A stretch of DNA of 64,000 nt from Robiginitomaculum sp. (lineage in GTDB: Bacteria > Pseudomonadota > Alphaproteobacteria > Caulobacterales > Maricaulaceae), in contig JAUZSF010000025.1 of NCBI GenBank assembly GCA_030949705.1, forward strand, positions 1-64,000, read 5' to 3'. The notes under the pieces are model-generated. The model did no database searches. It had not been told where the DNA came from and was given only the letters and a program-made list of their open reading frames with translations. Below are positions 36,182 through 46,137 of the stretch, in pieces (the first letter of the stretch is position 1; every line of letters starts with the position of its first letter). A program made the position numbers and the translations under genes.

Positions 36182-36386
36182 ATTTGTCCCCTGCTTTAGC
36201 ACTCAAGCAGATTTAGATTAAATCAGAGTAAACATGTTTAGGTTGAGCCAAAAGAAGTTGCACTTTGTAGGCCTGATTTTTTCACACTAACCGAACTCTG
36301 TCTTCGACAAGCGCTCTGTCAGCGTTTAAAACAAGGGTGATCATGCGCCCCTGTGCCTACATAATATAAAGGACATAGTCTTAAAC
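36182..36386. other. Divergent intergenic region between kinase and hutU
   Basis: The 205-bp gap is AT-rich in its left half. CATAATATAAAGG (about 36359-36372) gives a possible -10 for hutU, but I see no convincing -35. A short stretch AAGAAGTTGCACTTTG shows no clear dyad. I find no riboswitch or terminator. Confidence 0.3.
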
Positions 36387-38042
36387 ATGGATAAACGCCT
36401 GGATAATGCACGCCGGATCAAGGCGCCAACCGGCGACCGGCTGAACGCCAAAAGCTGGCTTGCCGAGGCCCCTTTGCGCATGTTGATGAACAATCTGGAT
36501 GCGCAAGTTGCGGAAAATCCGCAAGAGCTGGTGGTGTATGGCGGTATTGGGCGCGCGGCGCGGGACTGGGACAGCTTTGATCGCATTATCACCGCCCTTA
36601 AAGACCTGAATGATGATGAAACCCTGCTCGTCCAGTCCGGCAAGCCAGTGGGGGTGTTTCGCACCCATCGGGATGCGCCCCGGGTGTTGATCGCCAATTC
36701 CAACCTGGTGGGTAAATGGGCCAATTGGGACCATTTCCACGAACTGGATAAAAAGGGCCTGATGATGTACGGCCAGATGACCGCCGGCTCATGGATATAC
36801 ATTGGCAGCCAGGGCATTGTGCAGGGCACCTATGAAACCTTTGTCGAGATGGGGCGCCAGCATTTTGGCGGCGATCTCGCCGGCAAATGGATCCTCACCG
36901 GCGGCCTTGGTGGTATGGGCGGGGCGCAGCCGCTGGCGGCGACCATGGCCGGGGCATCTATGTTGGCAGTGGAATGCCAGCCTTCGCGTATCGAAATGCG
37001 CCTGCGCAGCGGTTATCTGGACCAGAGCACCGACGATCTGGACGAGGCCTTGGCGATCATCAAAGATAGCAAAGCGCCGGTTTCGGTGGGACTTTTGGGC
37101 AATGCAGCCGACGTGTTTCCCGAGCTGGTTCGCCGGAACATTCGCCCCGATGCGGTGACTGATCAGACCTCGGCCCATGATCCCATCAATGGCTATCTGC
37201 CCAAAGGCTGGAGCCTTGATGAATGGGAGGATCGCCGCCAAAGCGACCCCAAAGCGGTGGAACGCGCCGCCATGGACAGCATGCGTGAACAGGTGGAGGC
37301 CATGCTGGCCTTTCATGCCATGGGCATTCCCACCTTTGATTATGGCAATAATATCCGCCAGATGGCACTGGAGGCCGGGTGTAAAAACGCCTTTGATTTT
37401 GAAGGCTTTGTGCCGGCCTATATCCGGCCGCTGTTTTGCCGCGGGGTGGGGCCGTTTCGCTGGGCAGCGCTGTCTGGCGATCCGGAGGATATTTACAAAA
37501 CCGATGCCAAGGTCAAAGAGCTGATCCCGGATGATCCACATTTGCACAACTGGCTGGATATGGCGCGCGAGAAAATCCAGTTCCAGGGCCTGCCCAGCCG
37601 GATTTGCTGGGTCGGTCTGGGTCTGCGCGATAAGCTGGGCGTGGCGTTTAATGACATGGTGGCCTCGGGCGAGCTGTCTGCACCCGTGGTCATTGGCCGC
37701 GATCATCTGGACAGCGGCTCGGTCGCCAGCCCCAACCGGGAAACCGAAGGCATGAAAGATGGCTCGGACGCCGTGGCGGACTGGCCGCTGCTCAACGCCA
37801 TGCTGGCCACCGCGTCCGGGGCAACCTGGGTCAGCATGCACCATGGGGGCGGGGTGGGTATTGGTTATTCCCAACATTCCGGTCTGGTGGTGGTTGCCGA
37901 TGGCACCAAAGATGCCGAGGCGCGTTTGCGCCGGGTATTGTGGAATGATCCGGCCACCGGGGTGATGCGCCATGCCGATGCGGGCTATGCAGAGGCCATT
38001 GACTGTGCCCGGGAACACGGCCTTAATTTGCCTTCGATCTGA
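36387..38042 (+). CDS. hutU: Urocanate hydratase
   Basis: A 551-residue NAD-dependent enzyme that hydrates urocanate to imidazolonepropionate, the second step of histidine use. Conserved segments include [40 protein letters not shown], the NAD-binding [40 protein letters not shown] and [16 protein letters not shown]. The length is standard. It is separated from hutIHG by the convergently transcribed kinase, so it needs its own promoter. Confidence 0.95.
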   Translation: MDKRLDNARRIKAPTGDRLNAKSWLAEAPLRMLMNNLDAQVAENPQELVVYGGIGRAARDWDSFDRIITALKDLNDDETLLVQSGKPVGVFRTHRDAPRVLIANSNLVGKWANWDHFHELDKKGLMMYGQMTAGSWIYIGSQGIVQGTYETFVEMGRQHFGGDLAGKWILTGGLGGMGGAQPLAATMAGASMLAVECQPSRIEMRLRSGYLDQSTDDLDEALAIIKDSKAPVSVGLLGNAADVFPELVRRNIRPDAVTDQTSAHDPINGYLPKGWSLDEWEDRRQSDPKAVERAAMDSMREQVEAMLAFHAMGIPTFDYGNNIRQMALEAGCKNAFDFEGFVPAYIRPLFCRGVGPFRWAALSGDPEDIYKTDAKVKELIPDDPHLHNWLDMAREKIQFQGLPSRICWVGLGLRDKLGVAFNDMVASGELSAPVVIGRDHLDSGSVASPNRETEGMKDGSDAVADWPLLNAMLATASGATWVSMHHGGGVGIGYSQHSGLVVVADGTKDAEARLRRVLWNDPATGVMRHADAGYAEAIDCAREHGLNLPSI

Positions 38043-38082
38043 AGCGCAATTTTACGACCAAGAGGTCAAAGGAAGACAGAGC

Positions 38083-38703
38083 ATGCGTACATCGCTGATC
38101 ATCATTGATGACTTTTTGGACAATGCCCGGGCCTTTCGCGATTCCATATTGCAACTGGATTTTCCCGAAGATCACCGTCCCAAGGGGTATCCGGGGCGTA
38201 ATTCGGCGGTGCGGATTCAGATCCCGGGGCTGGAACAAGAAATATCGCGCATCGTACAGGAACCCTTGCGCGCCAAGACCGAGGCTGGCCATGGCGGCGC
38301 GCGGATTACTCTTGAAGGGGACAAGGGCATGGCCGATGTGCATATCGATCCAGGCTATTGGTCAGGCATCCTGTATCTCAGCCGCCCCGAAGATTGTCAG
38401 GGGGGCACGGACCTGTTCCGGCACAAGGCCACCGGAACCGAACGCGCCTGTCTGGAAAAAAATGATCTCGAGGCGCTGGGGGTAACGGACCCACAGGAAG
38501 CGAACAAGATTTTCAATGAAATCCTGTTGAACGATACCCATAATGCCGAGGCGTGGGAGCGCACCATGCGCGTGCCCATGCGCTTTAACCGGCTGGTACT
38601 GATCCGCCCCTGGCTATGGCATACTGCCGGCCCTGGATTTGGTACCAATCTGGAAAATGGTCGCCTGATTTATCTTCTGTTTTTTGATCACGCCGGTGGG
38701 TGA
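38083..38703 (+). CDS. DUF6445-like protein, possible 2OG-Fe(II) oxygenase fold
   Basis: A 206-residue protein. HIDPGYWSGILYLS holds an HxD pair, and a later His (RPWLWHTAGPGFG) plus an Arg-rich stretch before it complete a pattern like that of Fe(II)/2-oxoglutarate oxygenases. The N-terminus DDFLDNARAFRDS is like other small members. The function is unknown. The ATG 38083 lies 40 bp after hutU with a weak AGGAAGA site, so it may be co-transcribed with hutU, though no known histidine step needs it. Confidence 0.6.
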   Translation: MRTSLIIIDDFLDNARAFRDSILQLDFPEDHRPKGYPGRNSAVRIQIPGLEQEISRIVQEPLRAKTEAGHGGARITLEGDKGMADVHIDPGYWSGILYLSRPEDCQGGTDLFRHKATGTERACLEKNDLEALGVTDPQEANKIFNEILLNDTHNAEAWERTMRVPMRFNRLVLIRPWLWHTAGPGFGTNLENGRLIYLLFFDHAGG

Positions 38704-38725
38704 TGATGGGTACCGACCGAACACC

Positions 38726-39691
38726 CTATAAATAACCATCCTCGAGCAGGTCTTTCAGGTGCATGGCCGCAACGGGTTTGTCGTTCTCAACCACGAACAC
38801 ATTGGCGATGCGCCGTGTCGTTAGCTGGGCAATGACATCGCTGACCCGGTCCTGGCGGGTTACGGTATAAGGCGATGCGGTCATAAGGTCGGCGGCCGTT
38901 TTATCAAAAAAATCTGGCGCAATGGCGCGGCGCAAATCCCCATCGGTGATAATCCCGGTCAGTCGGCCATCTTCATCCAGCACGGCGGCGCATCCCATGC
39001 GGCCCTTGGTGATGGTGCCAAGCACATCCTTTGCCGGGGCATTCAAGGCCAGCTTTGGTGGTGGGGCGCGGCGGGTTTGCATCCAGTCGCTGACCCGTTG
39101 TAATTGCAGGCCCAGTTTGCCGCCGGGATGGCGATCGCCAAAGTCGGCGGCGGTAAAGCCGCGCCGTTGCATCACGGCAATGGCCAGGGCATCGCCCATG
39201 GCCAGGGTCATCGCCATCGAAGTGGTGGGCACCAGGCCATTGGGGCAGGCTTCGGGCACTTCGGGCAGGGCCAGCACGATATTGGCCGCTTTGCCGAGCG
39301 TCGAGCCGGGGCGGCAGGTAATGGCGATGATCGGGATATCGCGTTTGGTGCAATAGCGCAAAACATCGACCAGTTCGCGGCTTTCGCCGGAATTGGAGAT
39401 GGCCACGACAGTTGACCCCGCGGTCACCATGCCCAGATCCCCGTGGCTGGCCTCGGCAGGGTGGACAAAAAACGATGGCGTGCCGGTGGAAGCCAACGTG
39501 GCGGCAATTTTGCGTCCGATATGGCCGGATTTCCCGACCCCCAAAACAATGCAATGGCCGCGGGTATCCATCAGGCATTGCACGGCATTGGAAAACGTTG
39601 GTCCATCCACAGCACCCGCCAATTGGTGCAAGGCATTGGCTTCGGCCTTGATCACCGTCTGGGCGGTGTTCAGATCTTTTTGGTTATCCAT
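38726..39691 (-). CDS. kdsD: Arabinose-5-phosphate isomerase (SIS plus two CBS domains)
   Basis: A 321-residue enzyme that converts ribulose-5-phosphate to arabinose-5-phosphate for KDO synthesis. The SIS domain has VLGVGKSGHIGRKIAATLAS, HPAEASHGDLG and SNSGESRELVD. The GFTAADFGDRHPGGKLG linker is followed by two CBS repeats (MGCAAVLDEDGRLTGIITDG, and RIANVFVVENDKPVAAMHL). This is the KpsF/GutQ/KdsD family; the KDO role is the usual one. It is followed on the same strand by a 44-bp gap from glmS, so envelope sugar synthesis genes cluster here. Confidence 0.92.
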   Translation of the reverse strand: MDNQKDLNTAQTVIKAEANALHQLAGAVDGPTFSNAVQCLMDTRGHCIVLGVGKSGHIGRKIAATLASTGTPSFFVHPAEASHGDLGMVTAGSTVVAISNSGESRELVDVLRYCTKRDIPIIAITCRPGSTLGKAANIVLALPEVPEACPNGLVPTTSMAMTLAMGDALAIAVMQRRGFTAADFGDRHPGGKLGLQLQRVSDWMQTRRAPPPKLALNAPAKDVLGTITKGRMGCAAVLDEDGRLTGIITDGDLRRAIAPDFFDKTAADLMTASPYTVTRQDRVSDVIAQLTTRRIANVFVVENDKPVAAMHLKDLLEDGYL

Positions 39692-39735
39692 GGCAATGGC
39701 GTACCCGTGTTCAGGTGTATGGGCAAGGCAAGACG

Positions 39736-41561
39736 CTATTCAACGGTAACCGATTTGGCCAGATTGCGTGGCTGGTCCATATTGGTACCCAGCTTCAGCG
39801 CCGTAAAATAGGCCAGCAATTGCAAGGGAATGGCACAAACGATTGGTCCGGTCAGGCCCGGCATGTCAGGCAGGACAATGGTATGGCTGGCCCGTTCGGT
39901 AAAGTGTTTGGCACCGGCTTTGTCGGTAATGGCAATCACCCTGGCACCCCGGGCCGCCATCTCCTCGACATTGGAGATGGTTTTCTCCATCAACTCGTCG
40001 GTGGGGGCAATCACCACCACCGGCGTGCCCTCTTCGATCAGGGCGATGGGGCCGTGTTTCAGCTCGCCCGCGGCATACCCTTCGGCAGGCAGATAGGTCA
40101 CTTCCTTCAGCTTTAACGCCCCCTCAAGGGCCAGCGGGTAATAGACGCCACGACCGATGAAAAAAAGTCTGCTTTGACGCGGCCAGCATGGGGGCAATCT
40201 CTTCGCACTGGGCTTTGACGGTAAGGGCCTTTTGTGACAGTTCAGGCAATTTACTCAAGGCCTTGATGTGATCTTTTTACCTGGTCATCATTAAGGCATC
40301 CGCGTGCCTGGGCGGTGCCCAGGGCGCTCATGGCCAATACGGCCAATTGGGCAGTAAAGGCTTTGGTCGAGGCCACCCCGATCTCTGGTCCGGCCAGGGT
40401 GCGCATGACCGCATGGGTCTCGCGCGCAATCGAAGATTCCGGTGCATTCAAGACGCCAATGGTGCTCATGCCCGCCTGATTGCAATAACGCATGGCCGCC
40501 AGCGTGTCGGCGGTTTCGCCCGATTGGGAAATAAACAGGGCCGCGCCGTTTTTGGGCAAAGCCGGGGTACGATAGCGAAATTCCGAGGCGATGTCGGTTT
40601 CCACATGCACGCCTGCCAATCCCTCGAACCAGTATTTGGCTACCGATGCCGCCAGATAAGCCGTGCCACAGGCGATGGCGATCAGGCGATCTGCTTCGGC
40701 CAGCAAGGGGGCCGCCTTGCCCAGGGTTGGCATATCATTTTCCGGGTCGATATAGGCCGCCATGGTGCGGGCCAGGGCCTCGGGCTGTTCATGGATTTCT
40801 TTTTCCATAAAATGACGGTAATTACCCTTTTCCGCCATAACGGCGGAAATACTGGCGGTCATGATGTCGCGCGTTACCGGCGTTCCGGTTTTGTCGCGCA
40901 CGCAAACCTTATCAATGCTGACGACCGCGCTGTCGCCTTCTTCAAGATAAAGAACCCGTTTGGTAAAGGGGGCCAGCGCAAAGGCATCGGAGCCAACAAA
41001 CATTTCCCCTTCGCCAAAGCCAACCACCAGCGGGCTGCCATGGCGGGCAGCATAGACGGTCTGGTTTTGATCACCAACCAGTGCGGCCACCGCATAGGCC
41101 CCTTCGAGACGCGCCACGCAGGCCATAAAGGCGTCTTCTGCGTCCAGTCCCTTATCCAGATAATGCTGGATGAGATGGGCAATAACTTCGGAATCGGTCT
41201 GGGTGGCAAACACATGGCCATTTTGCGCCAGTTCTTCACGTAAAAGTTTGAAATTTTCGATAATACCATTGTGAACAATGGCAACGTTGCCGGCCTGGTG
41301 TGGATGGGCGTTTTCCGTATTGGGGCGGCCATGGGTGGCCCAGCGGGTGTGGGCAATACCACACGTGCCATCAATGGGGGCATCATCCAGTTCGTGCTGT
41401 AGATTGATGATTTTTCCCGGTGCCCGGCGGCGCACGATACCCTGGCCATTAACTACGGCAATGCCGGCGGAATCATAGCCACGATATTCCAGACGGGTCA
41501 GTCCCTCGACCAGACGCGCACTGACCGGCCGATTGCTTACGATACCAACAATCCCACACAT
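39736..41561 (-). CDS. glmS: Glucosamine-fructose-6-phosphate aminotransferase (two frameshifts)
   Basis: Makes glucosamine-6-phosphate from fructose-6-phosphate and glutamine, the entry to peptidoglycan and LPS. The N-terminal Cys2 nucleophile is in MCGIVGIVSNRP, with THGRPNTENAHPH and HNGIIENF. SIS domains follow (CGTAYLAASVAKYW, SQSGETADT, and FIGRGVYYPLALEGALKLKE). Two extra bases break the frame: T5 at 40274-40278 (should be four) and A7 at 40160-40166 (should be six). With both fixed, the middle reads DHIKALSKLPELSQKAL. The gene is essential in most bacteria, so error is likely. The start is set at ATG 41561 because Cys must be residue 2. Confidence 0.88.
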
Positions 41562-41670
41562 ACAGCGTTCTCCCATGGACCAAAACGGGATGATCCACCT
41601 CAATAGCGCAATTCTTGTACCATGTTTGGCCTAAATATAACAATGAAATAGGTGCAACAATAAGCATAAA

Positions 41671-42894
41671 CTAGATAAAAGCGCGGCTGGTAAACCAGTA
41701 AATGCCAAGGGTGAAAACGATGGTGCTGATGATCATCTGTCCTTGTTGGGTGCGGGCCTGGCCGACCAGTTGTCTGGACAGGGCAAAGGCCATCAGCCAG
41801 GCAGCAATTACCGCCAACTGACCAATTTCAACGCCGATATTAAATCCCCCAAGGGCCGCCAGATATTGGCCGGAGGGTAAGCCCGCTTCGCCAAGAACGC
41901 TGGCAAAGCCCGCGCCGTGAACCAGACCAAAGGCGGTGGTCAGGGCCAGACTGGCCCTAAGGGCCAGTTTTGCACTGGTAACCAATTGCCCATAACTGAG
42001 TACAAAAAATGCCAATCCGGCCCAGATAACCGGCGACAGCGCCCCCAGGCCCAACAAGGCCGCTCCGGTGAGAAACACAAATAACAGGGCAATACCTTTG
42101 GTGGCGCGGTTCCAGTCATGGCTGCCCGGTAATAACAATAATTCCATGGCAACGAAGGCAATGGAAAAGCCGATCATGGCCTCGATGGCGGTGCTGTTGG
42201 GGTGAATTATGCCTAAGGCCGCCAGACTTAGCGTGACGCTGTGACCAAGGGTAAAGCCGGTCACCAACAGGGCCACATCCTTATAATTTCGCGCCAGTAA
42301 AATCAGCGCCGTTACGAAGGCCAGATGGTCAAAACCGCTTAAAATATGGGTGATGCCAAGGTGGATATAGGTCGAGAAATTCGCCCAGAATCCATGGCGG
42401 GCCGACTCGCCATTATGGCCTTCCCGGGCGCGCATAACATGGGTGCGGTGGGCATTGGTAAACACAAATTCCCGTGCCTGATCATCATTTTCGATCTGGG
42501 CAATGTGAATATGGGTTGAGGCGAGATCAAAAAAAGCATTATTCTGGACGCGCCATCCCTCTGTTTTTACAGGGTTTTGACAGGTAAAATCAATCTTTAC
42601 CTGCAAAGCCCCGGAGGAGGATGGCACCACCAAAGGCATTGTGGCTGTGCAGGGGCGTTCTTCCTGAAATACCTTTACGCTGGCTGCCAAATGCCCTGCC
42701 AACAAGGCTTCCAGCGCTGTATCGCGTTCGCTCAGCGGGATCAGCAAGGTCGCCTGGACCTGATCTATGCTGAATAGCATATGGACGGTGCGCCCGTCTT
42801 CGCGCCAGGTGGAAAAGGACCGGCTGGACGAATGTGCCAGCGCATTGCCCGTGGCCAATATCCACAACAACAATACCCAAAGAAGGCGGATCAT
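41671..42894 (-). CDS. HupE/UreJ-family membrane protein
   Basis: 407 residues with a signal peptide (cleavage near NALAHSS), a periplasmic beta-type domain of about 150 residues, and a C-terminal HupE/UreJ_2 region of six or seven helices. Histidine-rich loops (HLGITHILSGFDHLAF, HSVTLSLA, GLVHGAGF) match the nickel/cobalt-type motifs of the family. Hydrogenase or urease genes are absent, so metal transport is only possible, not shown. It overlaps the upstream PpiC gene by ATGA and is the last gene of a three-gene operon. Confidence 0.85.
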   Translation of the reverse strand: MIRLLWVLLLWILATGNALAHSSSRSFSTWREDGRTVHMLFSIDQVQATLLIPLSERDTALEALLAGHLAASVKVFQEERPCTATMPLVVPSSSGALQVKIDFTCQNPVKTEGWRVQNNAFFDLASTHIHIAQIENDDQAREFVFTNAHRTHVMRAREGHNGESARHGFWANFSTYIHLGITHILSGFDHLAFVTALILLARNYKDVALLVTGFTLGHSVTLSLAALGIIHPNSTAIEAMIGFSIAFVAMELLLLPGSHDWNRATKGIALLFVFLTGAALLGLGALSPVIWAGLAFFVLSYGQLVTSAKLALRASLALTTAFGLVHGAGFASVLGEAGLPSGQYLAALGGFNIGVEIGQLAVIAAWLMAFALSRQLVGQARTQQGQMIISTIVFTLGIYWFTSRAFI

Positions 42895-43763
42895 TGCGGC
42901 GCGTCCGGGCTGAGTTCAATCTTTGCCTTGCGTTTCAGGCGATCAATATAGCGGCGCAGGGCCGCATCATCACGATCATCAAGATAGGCCGCCTCGACCT
43001 GATCACGCACGCTGGACAGTTCGGGTATGCGCGCCCGGGTCCGGTTTACCAGATACAGCCGCCAAACCCCGTTTTTATCCTGGATCCAGGGGGACCATTG
43101 CCCGGTGGGCAGACTTTTCAACGCGGCCAACGGCCCCGGTCCAACATAATCTTTCAGTTTTTGCGGGGGGATCAATCCATTGGGCACGGGGGGCGTCTGA
43201 CCACCAAAGCGCTGGCGCAAATCCTCCGGGCTGGCCCCTTTTTTGAGGGCCTGATCAAAGGCAGTCATTTGTGCGCTGGCAGTTTGCCGGGGCAAGAAAA
43301 CGGCTTTGACAAAAATGCGGGCCGGACGGGCAAAGCGGGCCTTGTTTTGAAAATAGAAATCCCGCAGACGCGCCGGGCTGACCGGTTTGGCCCGGCTGCG
43401 CGTGATCACATCCTTGGTTACGGCCCCCACCAGAGCATTGCGCAAGGTGGGGTCTTCTTCGGCCAGCCCCCGGTTCAAGGCCCGCTGGACCAGTAATTCC
43501 TCTTCAATCAGCCTTTGCATGATCACGGCTTTGTCTTCATTGCTCAGTACATTGCGTTTGCCCGCCGAAACCGCATTCAGTGCCCGTGCCAGATCGGCAC
43601 GCAGGATAACCGCATCATTCACCCGGGCCACGGCCCCCGGGGGCATGGCATTGCTGGCATTGTTGCCGCCAATCAGCGCACTTAATGACGCCATCGCCAG
43701 CCCGCCTATAATGCCGCCCAGAAACAACAGGCGACGCCATGGCGGAGATTTAGTTTTGCTCAA
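42891..43763 (-). CDS. Periplasmic peptidylprolyl isomerase (PpiC/SurA-like)
   Basis: A 290-residue protein with one N-terminal membrane anchor (residues about 12-35), a SurA-N-like helical part (ARVNDAVILRADLARAL ... EELLVQRALNRGL) and a parvulin-like PpiC domain ending with GQWSPWIQDKNGVWRLYLV. It probably assists folding of an envelope protein. The TTG at 43763 is the likely start, because it overlaps the end of the DUF3604 gene by 14 bp and gives a normal anchor. The same trio of DUF3604, PpiC and HupE genes is found together in several marine Alpha- and Gammaproteobacteria. Confidence 0.82.
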   Translation of the reverse strand: MSKTKSPPWRRLLFLGGIIGGLAMASLSALIGGNNASNAMPPGAVARVNDAVILRADLARALNAVSAGKRNVLSNEDKAVIMQRLIEEELLVQRALNRGLAEEDPTLRNALVGAVTKDVITRSRAKPVSPARLRDFYFQNKARFARPARIFVKAVFLPRQTASAQMTAFDQALKKGASPEDLRQRFGGQTPPVPNGLIPPQKLKDYVGPGPLAALKSLPTGQWSPWIQDKNGVWRLYLVNRTRARIPELSSVRDQVEAAYLDDRDDAALRRYIDRLKRKAKIELSPDAPQ

Positions 43764-46032
43764 GGCTCGCAGTTTCCTTGTTCTTGGCAACGGCCCGCAA
43801 GTAAATAGGCGAAGACCAGGCGCGGTTTTGCACATCCGCCAGACAATTATCACTGGCCGGGGTGCGATAGTCACCATAGCAGGGATTCACCGCTACGCAT
43901 TTGCCGTTTTCATCAAAAATACAGCGCAAATTGGCCCCGTTTATGGTCGGTGTGGCCTCTTGTATGGCGCGTACATAATAAAGGGCATCACGTCCACCCG
44001 CCAGATAGTCGGGATCATCAAACTCCACCGTACAGCCCTGGCCCTGATCATCACAGGGAATGCTTTTCCAATTATCATGGATCAGGTTTTCCACCGGTTC
44101 ACCGGCGACCATTTGCGGGGTGATTTTCACCACTTCAATGCGCACGATTTTCAGGCGCTCATCGGAGGGGTTATAGCATTCCCCTCGGCACAGCTTGTCC
44201 AGCCGATCCGCGGGCAGGCCCTGATTGGCAAAATCCGGGCAACCGGGTTTTTGCTTATAGGCCCCGGCGGCGCGGACCTGAAAGTGTGGGGTGTCGTTCA
44301 TGTCCAACTGGCTACCCATGGGGTATGCCTTGCCGTCCTTGTCTACCATGTCAAACCACAAAAGAATGCGTGGCCCGGAGGTGCCATAGGTTTCACGGCG
44401 TTGCAGGGCATCCCAGACCGCGCCGCGGCTGCGACCGGTGGCATGCACGGCGGTCAGGCCACCGGTGCTGAAGAAACTGGCCTGACGTTCCAGCTCCAAC
44501 AACTGAAAGCCCGCATTGGCAAATACGCTATCGCGGGTGATGGGCAGAGGCGTGGCCAGCTTTTCCTTGGTGGGAAAGAGCTGTTGCCGCCATTTTTCGT
44601 TAATTACGCCAGCGGCCTCGGTATTGCGGGTGCGGGCATAGGCTTTATAGCCGGTGCCGGGGCGGGCGCGGTGATTATCTGAGGCAGCGACAAAGCCCCA
44701 GTTAAAGCGGGTAGGCTTGTCGGCCCCTTTGTCAAAATTGCTGATGGCCAGGCCGTATTGCACCGACACGGCGGGGCGGGAATTAAAGGCAGGCAAAAAG
44801 CAATCGGTGCACTGGCCGGCATCCAGCCATTCCGAGGGCTCTTCGCCAGAGATAATGGTATGCCCGGCAACACCCAGATTGGCATAAGCTTCGCGGGTTT
44901 TAATGGCGCGCAGATTGCATTCATTTGGTTTTTCACCGGCCTTCATGCATCGGGTGCGGATGATCTCGCCGGCCTGCCAGCAGGATGGCAGATAATTGGC
45001 CGAGGGTTTGGGGCAGGTGGCCACCAGTCCCTTATCATCAATGATATTGATGGCGCGCCAGGGGCGGTATTCTTCGGAATTGCCATGACCGGACATAATC
45101 TCGATCAGGGTTTGTTTTTCCGGGTGCATTTTGGCTTTCAACTGTTTGTCAAAACTGGTGCCCGGCGGTGTGTAAAAGCCCCAGGTGGTACCATGGGGGA
45201 TCATGAGATAATCCAGCTTTTGCGAGTTTAACCGCGTGACCAGCTCGCCGGGATCAGCCGCCAGTTCATAACAATTAAGGGGCAGATCCGCCGAAGACAG
45301 ATTCGGGTCACAATCGGGAACGGCCCGAATTTCGGCGGCATAGGTGCGAAAATCGTAATAATCCTGGCGGTGTTTGAAATCGGCCAGGGATACGCGCCAG
45401 TCCATGGCTGTGGCCGATTTGCGAATCGTCTGGCTGGCCGGACCCGCCGCTGCAATGGGACGCAGGCTGATCTGGTCATCATCCAGGCCTTTGAAAATCA
45501 CATTTTTATGGCCGTAATGGTCCATGGGCGTGCGGCCAACTTGCGACCATTCAAACCCCATAAAGGCCACGATGTCCGGATTGGCCGGATCCCCGGCACG
45601 GGCATTACATTGGCGAATGCTGTCCTTGGTTTCGGCCCAGCGTGCCGGGGTCGAGGCCTCGGCATGATCGTTTATCGACCAGAAATCGATGGCCGAGCAA
45701 TAGCGGGCAAAATCACAGGCATCAGCCATGGGATGTGAGCCTTCGCCGCCATAAATCGGCAATGACCATAAAAACGCATCGGTGGAAAAGGTGGTGTGCA
45801 CATGCAGATCGCCAAACAGGATTTGCTTGGGGGCATTCTGGCCCAGCTCGGCGGCTGCCAGGGCTTGTCTGACTTCGCGTGTTTTAATGACTTTGGCTGG
45901 CACCGCTTCGCCAATAATTTCACCCGTGCCGCGATGTTTGCCATACCAGTTCTGTTTGGCACCATACAGATAAACGCCGCCACCAAGGATTATGGCCAGC
46001 AAGGTCAATCCAAAAAATTTTACAATACGCAT
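43750..46032 (-). CDS. DUF3604 family protein
   Basis: A 760-residue exported protein with an N-terminal helix (about 4-26) and a PHP-like metal site FGDLHVHTTFSTDAF followed by SINDHAEA, FMGFEWSQ and SVQYGLAIS. Further His/Asp clusters (ASDNHRARPGTGYK) fit a metal-dependent phosphoesterase fold. Function unknown. Many Cys pairs (CYNPSDE, CRGEC, CDDQGQGC) suggest disulfides in the periplasm. It heads the operon with the PpiC and HupE genes, so the isomerase may help to fold it. Confidence 0.85.
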   Translation of the reverse strand: MRIVKFFGLTLLAIILGGGVYLYGAKQNWYGKHRGTGEIIGEAVPAKVIKTREVRQALAAAELGQNAPKQILFGDLHVHTTFSTDAFLWSLPIYGGEGSHPMADACDFARYCSAIDFWSINDHAEASTPARWAETKDSIRQCNARAGDPANPDIVAFMGFEWSQVGRTPMDHYGHKNVIFKGLDDDQISLRPIAAAGPASQTIRKSATAMDWRVSLADFKHRQDYYDFRTYAAEIRAVPDCDPNLSSADLPLNCYELAADPGELVTRLNSQKLDYLMIPHGTTWGFYTPPGTSFDKQLKAKMHPEKQTLIEIMSGHGNSEEYRPWRAINIIDDKGLVATCPKPSANYLPSCWQAGEIIRTRCMKAGEKPNECNLRAIKTREAYANLGVAGHTIISGEEPSEWLDAGQCTDCFLPAFNSRPAVSVQYGLAISNFDKGADKPTRFNWGFVAASDNHRARPGTGYKAYARTRNTEAAGVINEKWRQQLFPTKEKLATPLPITRDSVFANAGFQLLELERQASFFSTGGLTAVHATGRSRGAVWDALQRRETYGTSGPRILLWFDMVDKDGKAYPMGSQLDMNDTPHFQVRAAGAYKQKPGCPDFANQGLPADRLDKLCRGECYNPSDERLKIVRIEVVKITPQMVAGEPVENLIHDNWKSIPCDDQGQGCTVEFDDPDYLAGGRDALYYVRAIQEATPTINGANLRCIFDENGKCVAVNPCYGDYRTPASDNCLADVQNRAWSSPIYLRAVAKNKETASLEQN

Positions 46033-46137
46033 GTCAGTCTCCCCAATTGCACATAAATTAGGGTGATACGGGGCGTGCTGGCAAGCGAAACCAGTTTAAA
46101 ATGAAAATAAGTTTTGGGATGGCCGGGCGAACGGTGC

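Noticed and set aside
36789-38018. 409-codon ORF on the minus strand
   Set aside because: It is the antisense shadow of hutU, whose family match is complete.
41562-41670. Possible glmS ribozyme or riboswitch upstream of glmS
   Set aside because: The gap is only about 109 bp, AT-rich, and shows none of the conserved core; such ribozymes belong mainly to Gram-positive bacteria.
43387-44682. 431-codon ORF on the plus strand
   Set aside because: It is antisense to the PpiC and DUF3604 genes; the translation shows no family features.
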